The notes below the pieces were generated by a model. It did no database searches, had not been told where the DNA came from, and was given only the letters and a program-made list of their open reading frames with translations. Shown here one piece after another: positions 5,479-11,576 of a stretch of DNA of 11,576 nt. The stretch covers positions 1 through 11,576 of the forward strand of contig WTKI01000311.1 of NCBI GenBank assembly GCA_011524425.1. The letters are read 5' to 3'. The number at the start of each line of letters is the position of its first letter. Within the stretch, counting starts at the first letter, position 1. Source of the DNA: Altererythrobacter sp. (GTDB taxonomy: Bacteria > Pseudomonadota > Alphaproteobacteria > Sphingomonadales > Sphingomonadaceae). The position numbers and the translations under genes were made by a program.

Positions 5479-7998
5479 GTGAAGACCAGCCTTTTAGCCG
5501 CTAGCGCGATCGCAACGTTAGTTGTGGTCATGGTGCCTGCAAATGCTCAAGCCCAAACTTCCGCAAACGATTCGGGATCAGCGGCAGAAGAGGTTCAAGG
5601 TGACGCGATCATTGTAACCGCACGCCGTCGCGAAGAGTCTGTCCAAGACGTACCGATTGTTATCGAGGCCCTCACTTCCGACCAGATTGAGTCGCGCGGC
5701 ATTTCAAGCGTAGAGGACATCGCAAAGTTTACACCTGGCCTAGTTTTTGACCAAGGCATCAGCCTTCAAGACACGCGCCCTGTAATTCGGGGCTTGCCGG
5801 CCACACGTGGTCGCCCACCTGTTGGCATCCTGCTCGACGGCATCGACATTTCGACTGAGGCTCTCGGTAATGCTGGTGGCGGTTCGCTTGTAAACTCTAG
5901 GCTGCTCGATCTTGAACGAATTGAAGTCGTCAAAGGACCCCAGTCTGCACTATATGGACGTGCGGCTTTTGCCGGGGCAATCAATTACATTACCAAGCGG
6001 CCGGGTTCCGACTTCGAAGGGCAAGTCCGTGGTTCCTTCGGCAGTTTCAACACGTGGGACTTAGGTGCATCGCTGAGTTCTCCGATCGGAGACAACCTCG
6101 GAGTCCGATTGAATGTTGCTCATGCGCAATCTGACGGCGACTATGACAATCCTGTCAGCGGTGAGGACTTAAACAGTTACGAAGATACCGGTGGGTCGAT
6201 CGCTTTTGAATTCGATAATGGAGCTGATTTCAACGCTTATCTGCGGTTCTCCTACACGGAATATGCAGCGTCGCAGCAAGCGATCCAAAATGTGAGCGGC
6301 TTCGTAGTAGACGACATGGGTGTACCTACTTTGGTATCGCGCCCCGGTCCTACCACGCCTGAAGGTTTGGCTGTCCAAGCGGGCGTTGATGGCGGCGCGT
6401 TGGTAAGTCCATTCGGGCCAGTGTTGCCGTCGAACGTGCCAGCGGCAGGTGAGCTTGTCTTCACCGGCCTTACAGGTCTTTCAACCGACCCCCGAACGGG
6501 CTCGGATTTCCCTGGCCTTGATGGCGAAATCTTCACTGCGACCTTGAACGTGAAGGCGGACCTGGGCCCATTCGAATTCATCTACAATGGTGGATATATA
6601 ACCCAAGACGAGCGCTTGGTTTACGATGGTGATTTCTTCGGTTTGCCGGATGCCACTTTCTTTGACGGCACGGCCGAGCCACTGAACATTTTCGATCTTG
6701 TCGACTTCGAGAATGATCTGGAATTGATCAGCAACGAATTCCGCCTCCAAGACTTTGGTTCGGGCCCCCTACGTTGGGCGATTGGCGGGTTGCACTGGTT
6801 CTCTGACAATGATCAGGCCAGCCGCTCTGTTCGCGCGGTCTCCGGCTTCCCGCTCGGCGGATCTCCGCCGATTGCAGGGTTTTCGGGTAACAGTATCTTC
6901 CTCGCCTCTGTACCCAATGTTCCTGCATCGCCCTTCGGTCGCAAAATCGACAGCCTGTCCGTCTATGGTCTTGCAGAATATGATCTCACAGACAGCCTGA
7001 CTGTCAGCGCAGAGGCGCGTTACATAACAGAAGACACAACCGTTACGCGGTCAGATTTTGTGCAAGCTTTCTTTGCCCCTGTTCCAGTAGGTTTTGTAAA
7101 CCCGGTCCAGCGCGAAAGTGTTAGCGATGATCAGTTCGTCCCGCGTTTTGCGATCACATACGATCCAAACTCCGACTTCTTGCTGTATGCCTCTGTTGCC
7201 AAAGGCTTCAAGCCGGCCGGAATTAGCGAGTTGGACTTTGCATCTGACCTTTCAGACAGCCAATTTCTGGCTGAAACCTTGTGGAACTATGAAATAGGCG
7301 CGAAGACTACACTTGCAGATGGCCAAGTGACCTTCAATATTGCCGGCTTCTACATGGACTGGGACGACCGCCAGGTGACGCAGTTGATTGAAGACGCTGC
7401 TGCGCCTCAGGGTTTCCGCGCTTCAGTTCAAAACGCAAGCTCGGCCAAAGTATTGGGCGTTGATGCGAGTGTTGTGTTCAGGCCCGATTTCGCACCAGGT
7501 TTGACCTTTGATCTGGCTTACACATATCTCGACACGGAGTTTACGGACTTCACGATCCTTTCGACCAGTGCGTTTACTGTGACTGAAGCAGCCAATTGCA
7601 CCATCGTTCAACTGGCCGGTTCACCTGTTTGTTCGGTTTCGTTCGATGGCAACGAGTTGGAGCGTGCTCCGCGCCACCAATTTATCTCGAATGTGAACTA
7701 CACGGCAGATCTTTCCGACGATGTGCGTCTCATATTGGGCGCATCGCTTTCTTATCAGGACGAGAGGTTCCTCACATTCAATAACCGGTTGATTTTGCCT
7801 TCCTACATCAATGTGGATGCACAGGTCGGGATCGAGTTTGGTGAACTGTTAGTGCAGGGGTTCGTAACAAACCTCACTAAAGATGACTCCGTGCGTTCCG
7901 GTCAGAACAATTTCGACCTTTCTACCTTTGGTCGGTCAGTCAATCTGTTCGCACCGCCTCGCAGGTTGTTTGGTATTCGCACCCGATTGAACTTCTAA
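5479..7998 (+). CDS. TonB-dependent outer-membrane receptor
   Basis: The 839-residue protein imports a ligand across the outer membrane using TonB/ExbBD energy. It has a signal peptide (1-25, 'AIATLVVVMVPANAQA'), a TonB box at about 42-50 ('DAIIVTARR'), a plug domain (about 52-175) with 'RIEVVKGPQSALYGR' near 147-161, and a beta-barrel to the end. Typical late-barrel motifs are 'LLYASVAKGFKPAGI' and 'WNYEIGAKT', and the terminal residue is phenylalanine ('RTRLNF'). The only two cysteines, at 707 and 718, sit in one predicted extracellular loop and could form a single disulfide. GTG is taken as start because of the ribosome site and signal peptide. The gene is divergent from an IclR regulator, and a terminator follows at once. 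Sphingomonads carry many such receptors for organic substrates as well as siderophores. With a GPH symporter nearby an organic solute is favoured, but the ligand is unknown. Confidence 0.93.
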   Translation: MKTSLLAASAIATLVVVMVPANAQAQTSANDSGSAAEEVQGDAIIVTARRREESVQDVPIVIEALTSDQIESRGISSVEDIAKFTPGLVFDQGISLQDTRPVIRGLPATRGRPPVGILLDGIDISTEALGNAGGGSLVNSRLLDLERIEVVKGPQSALYGRAAFAGAINYITKRPGSDFEGQVRGSFGSFNTWDLGASLSSPIGDNLGVRLNVAHAQSDGDYDNPVSGEDLNSYEDTGGSIAFEFDNGADFNAYLRFSYTEYAASQQAIQNVSGFVVDDMGVPTLVSRPGPTTPEGLAVQAGVDGGALVSPFGPVLPSNVPAAGELVFTGLTGLSTDPRTGSDFPGLDGEIFTATLNVKADLGPFEFIYNGGYITQDERLVYDGDFFGLPDATFFDGTAEPLNIFDLVDFENDLELISNEFRLQDFGSGPLRWAIGGLHWFSDNDQASRSVRAVSGFPLGGSPPIAGFSGNSIFLASVPNVPASPFGRKIDSLSVYGLAEYDLTDSLTVSAEARYITEDTTVTRSDFVQAFFAPVPVGFVNPVQRESVSDDQFVPRFAITYDPNSDFLLYASVAKGFKPAGISELDFASDLSDSQFLAETLWNYEIGAKTTLADGQVTFNIAGFYMDWDDRQVTQLIEDAAAPQGFRASVQNASSAKVLGVDASVVFRPDFAPGLTFDLAYTYLDTEFTDFTILSTSAFTVTEAANCTIVQLAGSPVCSVSFDGNELERAPRHQFISNVNYTADLSDDVRLILGASLSYQDERFLTFNNRLILPSYINVDAQVGIEFGELLVQGFVTNLTKDDSVRSGQNNFDLSTFGRSVNLFAPPRRLFGIRTRLNF

Positions 7999-8017
7999 TC
8001 GGTTCAAGCGTTGAAAG

Positions 8018-8043
8018 GGCGGGCACACGTGTCCGCCTTTTTT
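8018..8043 (+). terminator. Rho-independent terminator after the receptor gene
   Basis: An eight-pair stem (GGCGGGCA with TGTCCGCC, one G-T pair, loop CACG) is followed by TTTTTT. It begins 20 bases after the receptor stop. It should end most receptor transcripts and leave read-through, or a separate promoter, to supply the next two genes. Confidence 0.85.
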
Positions 8044-8056
8044 GTTTTGATCTCAC

Positions 8057-8062
8057 TATGAT
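8057..8062 (+). promoter_or_regulatory. Possible -10 box for the fibrillin-symporter pair
   Basis: TATGAT follows the terminator directly and would start transcription near 8069, before the ribosome site at 8078. The -35 region overlaps the terminator and matches poorly, so this is tentative. Confidence 0.27.
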
Positions 8063-8077
8063 CACCTCACCTGTTTT

Positions 8078-8083
8078 GGAGAG
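8078..8083 (+). promoter_or_regulatory. Ribosome binding site that sets the 8088 start
   Basis: GGAGAG lies four bases before ATG 8088. The earlier in-frame ATG at 8058 has the terminator T-run in place of a ribosome site. Confidence 0.65.
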
Positions 8084-8087
8084 AACA

Positions 8088-8756
8088 ATGGCAGATGTAG
8101 CCGCTCTCAAAGATCAGCTAAACGAAGCGATTGATGCGTGTCAGGCTGACGGCACCTATGATGATGAGACGTTTGATCGAATTCATCGCCTGATCAATGG
8201 TTTAGTGCCTCATACGCCGACGCCTTCGCCGTTGGAATCGCAAGAATTTGTAGCAGGCCCTTGGGGCTCAAGATTTGCACAGTTTGGCCCCAAGCACACA
8301 GCTGGCAAGCCCATTCGGCACGAGACGACAATGGCCTTGCAGTCCTTTGGTCAGTTTCCGAAGGTCCCCATTCTGGTGCACGATATCGACCAGGAAATCC
8401 GGGTTGAAGGTAATCACTATAACAACGTGACAGATATCTCTACGCCTGACAGCACTCACAGAGCGACGCTGATCGTTTGGGGCCGGTATGACGTGACAGA
8501 TGAAAATCCTGTCCGTTATAGCGTTGACTTCTATGCGATTGAACTTCGGGCGCCAGACGGTATCAGCGATGATGAGTTGCGTGCTCAGTTCGGTCTTGAA
8601 GCCGGTTTTGAGCTGTATCGCGAGATGAAGCCGCCAAAATTGCATTCCGACATCGTATATTGCGACGATGACATGCGGATCAATTTTGGTTCGATGGGTG
8701 GCGTATATGTGATGAAGCGGCTTGAAGCACGCGGCAAATCGGTCACCTTTGCGTGA
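8088..8756 (+). CDS. PAP/fibrillin-like (predicted lipid-binding) cytoplasmic protein
   Basis: The 222-residue product has no signal peptide or membrane helix. Its order of motifs follows the plastid-lipid-associated protein (PAP/fibrillin) family. An N-terminal helix begins 'LKDQLNEAI' (7-15). Then 'IHRLINGLVPHTPTPSPLE' (32-50) parallels the family's LI-x-x-L-x-x-x-x-PTP-x-P. 'GPWGSRFAQF' (57-66) stands where the family has G-x-W-x-L-x-Y. 'YNNVTDI' (111-117) stands at the conserved asparagine region, and 'VYCDDDMRINFGSMGGVYVMKR' spans about 190-211 where the family ends in YLD-x-x-LRI-x-RG-x-x-G-x-x-FVL. The fold is lipocalin-like and members bind lipids or carotenoid-rich bodies, mostly in plastids and cyanobacteria. 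The call is by eye, and some other lipocalin-like family is the alternative. It is translated from a good ribosome site, overlaps the symporter start by four bases, and follows the TonB receptor, suggesting a role in handling the imported molecule. Confidence 0.65.
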   Translation: MADVAALKDQLNEAIDACQADGTYDDETFDRIHRLINGLVPHTPTPSPLESQEFVAGPWGSRFAQFGPKHTAGKPIRHETTMALQSFGQFPKVPILVHDIDQEIRVEGNHYNNVTDISTPDSTHRATLIVWGRYDVTDENPVRYSVDFYAIELRAPDGISDDELRAQFGLEAGFELYREMKPPKLHSDIVYCDDDMRINFGSMGGVYVMKRLEARGKSVTFA

Positions 8757-10174
8757 CTGGCACGCCCTCAATCCGCAAGTTTGATACGGACATTCCTGTG
8801 AAAGCGACAACAGGTTCGCAGATCGTTTGGGCGTCCGGTTCTTTTGCAACCGGTGCGCTTTTTAACGCCATGGCGCTGTTTGCGCTGTTTTACATGACAA
8901 CTTATCTGGGCGTAGAGCCAGCGATCGCCGGGACGATCATTCTGGTGGCTCGAATCTATGACGGTATCATCGACCCGTTGATTGGTGCGATCAGCGACCG
9001 TACCCAACACCGTTGGGGACCAAGGCGGATATATCTCCTGATCGGGGGGCTGGGCTTAGGGGCGAGCTTTGCCCTGTTCTTCAATCTTGCAGGATTGGGT
9101 CTGTCGTCCGGCGATGCAATTTCTCCAGTGGTAATAACATTGGTCTTGTTACTGTATTCGACCGCGTATTCTGTATTTTCCATTCCATATCTTGCGATGC
9201 CGCCAGAGATCGAGCCTGAGTATGATGGACGGACACGGCTGATGAGCTTTCGCCTGTTCTTTCTGATGCTAGGCGTGCTTGCCGGTTCAGCAGGCGCACC
9301 TGCTCTGGTCCAAGCCACAGGTGGAGGACAGCAAGGTTACGAGACGCTCGGCTTGATATTGGGCCTTCTCGCTGTGGTTATGTGTCTAATAGTTTTTGTC
9401 GGAGCGGCGCGTCTGCCTCAGCCACCGCGCCCCCAAAGGGAAGCGGATTTGAATGCGGTTGATCTGCTTGCCAGCCCTTTTGTCGACACCTGGCGGGTGT
9501 TGTCCACCAACGCACCGTTCCGCGTACTGACTTTGGTCAAGCTCTGTCAGCTCGCTGTGCTCGCGACTGTGTTGGCAAGCACACCATATTTTTTCGGCTT
9601 TGTGCTCGAAATGGACGAAGCGAAAGCTGGTATCTATTTCGGTCTTTTCGGGCTAGCTGGCATTCTAAGTATCCCGGCCTATCGTTTTGTCATCGCAAAG
9701 TTTGGCAAGCGCGAATGCTACCTCGTATTGCTGGGCTTGTATGGGCTTGGCCTCGCTTCCTGGTATGCTTGGACACCTGATGAGAACACAGCGTTGCTTT
9801 ACGCCCGAGCTGTGTTGATCGGTTTGTTCTCGACAGGAACATTACTGTGCGCATTGGCCATGTTGCCGGATACAATGGAATTTGACCGACTTCAGTCGGG
9901 CGAAGCGCGCGAGGGCATCATAAGTGGGGTTTTCACCTTTGTTGAGAACGTTGCGGGCGCATTAGGTCCGTTTATCGTCGGATTGATTTTACAAGCCAAT
10001 GGGCTCATCCAGTCTCAATCACCTGACATTGTTCAACCACCTCAAGTGATCGAGGCCGTGATCTGGTGTTTCTCTTTGGTACCTGCAGCGTTCAGTTTTC
10101 TGGCGGTCCCCATTCTTCTTAAGTATCGACTTGATGAAGCAACGCTTGATCGGATGCGTCTTATGAAGCGCTAG
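8753..10174 (+). CDS. GPH-family (MFS_2) cation symporter
   Basis: The 473-residue protein is an inner-membrane transporter of the glycoside-pentoside-hexuronide:cation symporter family, with about 12 hydrophobic segments. Family marks are 'RIYDGIIDPLIGAISDRT' followed by 'HRWGPRR' (67-92), the helix 2-3 motif with its arginine cluster. 'PYLAMPPEIEPEYDGRTRL' follows at 145-163, and 'LPDTMEFDRLQSGEAREG' at about 371-388 before 'FVENVAGALG'. GTG 8753 is chosen because it overlaps the stop of the fibrillin-like gene as GTGA, which suggests translational coupling; no separate ribosome site is clear. Classic members import sugars with Na+ or H+, but sphingomonad members accompany many catabolic loci, so the substrate is open. 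It is probably co-transcribed with the fibrillin-like gene and ends the unit. Confidence 0.9.
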   Translation: MTGTPSIRKFDTDIPVKATTGSQIVWASGSFATGALFNAMALFALFYMTTYLGVEPAIAGTIILVARIYDGIIDPLIGAISDRTQHRWGPRRIYLLIGGLGLGASFALFFNLAGLGLSSGDAISPVVITLVLLLYSTAYSVFSIPYLAMPPEIEPEYDGRTRLMSFRLFFLMLGVLAGSAGAPALVQATGGGQQGYETLGLILGLLAVVMCLIVFVGAARLPQPPRPQREADLNAVDLLASPFVDTWRVLSTNAPFRVLTLVKLCQLAVLATVLASTPYFFGFVLEMDEAKAGIYFGLFGLAGILSIPAYRFVIAKFGKRECYLVLLGLYGLGLASWYAWTPDENTALLYARAVLIGLFSTGTLLCALAMLPDTMEFDRLQSGEAREGIISGVFTFVENVAGALGPFIVGLILQANGLIQSQSPDIVQPPQVIEAVIWCFSLVPAAFSFLAVPILLKYRLDEATLDRMRLMKR

Positions 10175-10236
10175 TCCAGCCTTCAGCTATTTCGCACTTG
10201 CAGCAAAAGACAAAAGATATTAATTCTCCGACTCAC

Positions 10237-10258
10237 AAGAGCGCAAAGGTGTGCTCTT
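10237..10258 (+). terminator. Hairpin after the symporter: weak terminator or leader element
   Basis: AAGAGCGCA pairs with TGTGCTCTT (nine pairs, one G-T) around the loop AAGG, 62 bases after the symporter stop. Only TTT with G's follows, so it is a weak rho-independent terminator. If the last A-T pair opens, the loop is AAAGGT, a six-base loop with A first and G fourth, as in ANTAR-type antiterminator targets. Confidence 0.4.
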
Positions 10259-10303
10259 TGGGATCGAAATTCATTTCAGAAATCTTCGCAATGACGCGTC
10301 GGA

Positions 10304-10322
10304 TAAGGGATCATCTCCCTTA
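10304..10322. repeat. Perfect seven-base inverted repeat upstream of the oxidoreductase
   Basis: TAAGGGA-TCATC-TCCCTTA lies 64 bases before the oxidoreductase ATG. It can be a hairpin in the leader RNA or a protein-binding site on DNA. Confidence 0.45.
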
Positions 10323-10385
10323 GGCCCGCGGCGCTCGCGATGCTGTGACCCCGGGCGGTTTTGAGCTGTTGGGGGTAAGTCGGGC

Positions 10386-11576
10386 ATGGAAGAAAGGGTT
10401 TCGGGATCTGGCATTTCCCAGAAATTGCCTGATCATGGGCAAACTCCTGAAGCTCAATCGCTTCCCCATATTGTCGTCGGTGCGGGTCCAGTCGGCACTC
10501 GAGCAGCGCAGGAGCTTGCTAAGCGTGATGACCGCCAGGTGCTACTGTTCGGCGATGAGAAATGGGGGAGCTACAACCGGGTCAAGCTGACGCCGCTGCT
10601 CGCCCGCGAGGTCAATCTCGGTCAGATCCAGCAACCACTCGATCCCTCTGTCGACGCGTCCGTTGAACGCCATGACAGCACGCGCATTGTCGCGATCGAC
10701 CGGGAAGCGCGATGTGTGCAGGATCACCAGGGTAACGAATATCCCTTTCAAAAACTGGTCATTGCCACGGGCTCCCGTCCGTTCCGGCCTGACATCCCGG
10801 GGATCGGTCTCGCTAATGTCTTCACCTTCCGCAGCCTCGATGATGTCGAAGGGTTGATCGCACGGGCGCAGACAGCGCGGCGGGTGGTGGTGATCGGTGG
10901 TGGGCTGTTGGGGTTGGAAGCCGCGCGCGGGATGCAAAGCCGGGGCGCCAAGGTCACAGTGGTCGAGGCCGAGCCATGGCTCATGTTCCGCCAGCTCGAT
11001 CGCGAGGCTGGCGAAAAGCTGCGCCAAGCGGTCGAGGAAATCGGCATTGAAGTCCACACCTCGACCCTGATCAAAGAGATTGCCGGCGACAGTCGGGTGG
11101 AAAAGGTGGTTCTCGCCCGCGAGCAGCAAGAACTGGCCTGCGACACCGTAATCATCTGCACAGGTATCCGGCCCAACAAGGAAATCGCCGGCGAGGCGGG
11201 ACTCTCTTTCGGGCGCGGGATCACAGTCGATGCCGCGATGCGCACGTCCGACCCGGACATCTACGCGGTGGGCGAATGTGCGGAATTCAACGAGCAATTG
11301 GAAGGCCTTGTCGCGCCGGGGCTCGAGCAAGCGCGGATTGCGGCCACTAACGCGGCGGGCGGCAGCGCAACCTATGAACGCGCCGAGCCCACAACACGAT
11401 TGAAGGTCATGGGTGCGAGCGTCTTCAGTGCAGGTGATATTGATCAGGTTGATCAGCGCGCAGACCTCCAAAGCTATATGTGGCGCGATGGCGGTGCGTA
11501 CAGGCGGCTGGTTATGCGCAAAGGCTGGCTGATTGGCGCTATCGCAATCGGTCCGTGGGACGGGATTGGCTATGTC
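10386..11576 (+). CDS. NirB-type FAD/NAD(P)H-dependent oxidoreductase (3'-truncated)
   Basis: The frame runs 397 codons from ATG 10386 to the window end without a stop. A stop (TGA 10362-10364) lies in frame just upstream, and GGGGGT at 10371 is a possible ribosome site. The product is a two-dinucleotide-fold flavoprotein: FAD site 'VGAGPVG' (31-37), 'ATGSRPF' (127-133), NAD(P)H site 'VVVIGGGLLGLEAA' (167-180), and 'VGEC' (295-298) for the second FAD contact. The 'LMFRQLD' (199-205), 'YNRVKLTPLLA' (63-73) and 'LKVMGASVFSAGD' (339-351) segments match the N-terminal half of assimilatory nitrite reductase large subunit NirB and its stand-alone relatives. It would pass electrons from NAD(P)H to nitrite (or nitrate) reduction in the cytoplasm. 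Full NirB adds siroheme and 4Fe-4S domains, which would lie beyond the window; a shorter, reductase-only protein is equally possible. Base composition is clearly higher in G+C than in upstream genes. Confidence 0.85.
   Translation, partial: MEERVSGSGISQKLPDHGQTPEAQSLPHIVVGAGPVGTRAAQELAKRDDRQVLLFGDEKWGSYNRVKLTPLLAREVNLGQIQQPLDPSVDASVERHDSTRIVAIDREARCVQDHQGNEYPFQKLVIATGSRPFRPDIPGIGLANVFTFRSLDDVEGLIARAQTARRVVVIGGGLLGLEAARGMQSRGAKVTVVEAEPWLMFRQLDREAGEKLRQAVEEIGIEVHTSTLIKEIAGDSRVEKVVLAREQQELACDTVIICTGIRPNKEIAGEAGLSFGRGITVDAAMRTSDPDIYAVGECAEFNEQLEGLVAPGLEQARIAATNAAGGSATYERAEPTTRLKVMGASVFSAGDIDQVDQRADLQSYMWRDGGAYRRLVMRKGWLIGAIAIGPWDGIGYV

Noticed and set aside
8268..8849. A 193-codon open frame on the minus strand
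   Set aside because: It is antisense to the fibrillin-like gene and the symporter start, and its composition (many C, H and R) is unlike a protein. It is a shadow.
10410..10428. GG...GC pair resembling a sigma-54 promoter
   Set aside because: The spacing between GG and GC is 15 bases instead of 10, and the site lies inside the coding region.
10542..11471. A 309-codon open frame on the minus strand
   Set aside because: It lies opposite the NirB-type gene, whose FAD and NAD(P)H motifs are unmistakable. Its translation has no recognisable domain, and it arises from the strong third-position G+C of the real gene.
1..11576. CRISPR array, tRNA or rRNA genes, insertion sequences, phage attachment sites
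   Set aside because: No regularly spaced repeats, no cloverleaf-like segments, no transposase or integrase frames and no flanking direct repeats were seen when reading both strands.

Overview
The window most likely comes from an alphaproteobacterium of the Sphingomonadales (Erythrobacter/Sphingomonas-like). The grounds are a sphingomonad-style TonB-dependent receptor with an 'IIVTARRREE' TonB box, an alphaproteobacterial autotransporter barrel, a DUF1772 membrane protein and a GPH-family symporter beside an IclR regulator. This placement is inference from protein style; there is no rRNA or other marker gene.

Region 1 (1-2634) is envelope-oriented and shows no pathway. It holds the C-terminal barrel of an autotransporter (cut by the window start), a secreted four-cysteine protein of unknown function, a 389-base gene-poor stretch with a tiny lipoprotein-like reading frame, and a four-helix DUF1772 membrane protein. 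Region 2 (2635-4380) holds an unrecognised secreted protein ending in two tandem copies of a six-cysteine module. Its own promoter candidate has a perfect inverted repeat over the -35 box. It is convergent with the next gene.

Region 3 (4381-10174) is the most coherent unit: a minus-strand IclR/MhpR-like regulator, then divergently a TonB-dependent receptor (GTG start), a rho-independent terminator, a cytoplasmic PAP/fibrillin-like (predicted lipid-binding) protein, and a GPH/MFS symporter whose GTG start overlaps the fibrillin stop codon. The layout suggests a regulated uptake route for a small, perhaps hydrophobic, molecule: across the outer membrane by the receptor, across the inner membrane by the symporter, with a binding protein made alongside the symporter. 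No catabolic enzyme lies inside the window, so the substrate is unknown. Two clear inverted repeats in the divergent intergenic region are candidate operators.

Region 4 (10175-11576) starts with a 211-base spacer holding two hairpins. Then comes the first 397 codons of a NirB-type FAD/NAD(P)H oxidoreductase, probably the start of a nitrate/nitrite assimilation locus. Base composition rises visibly here. No RNA genes, insertion sequences, CRISPR arrays or attachment sites were seen.
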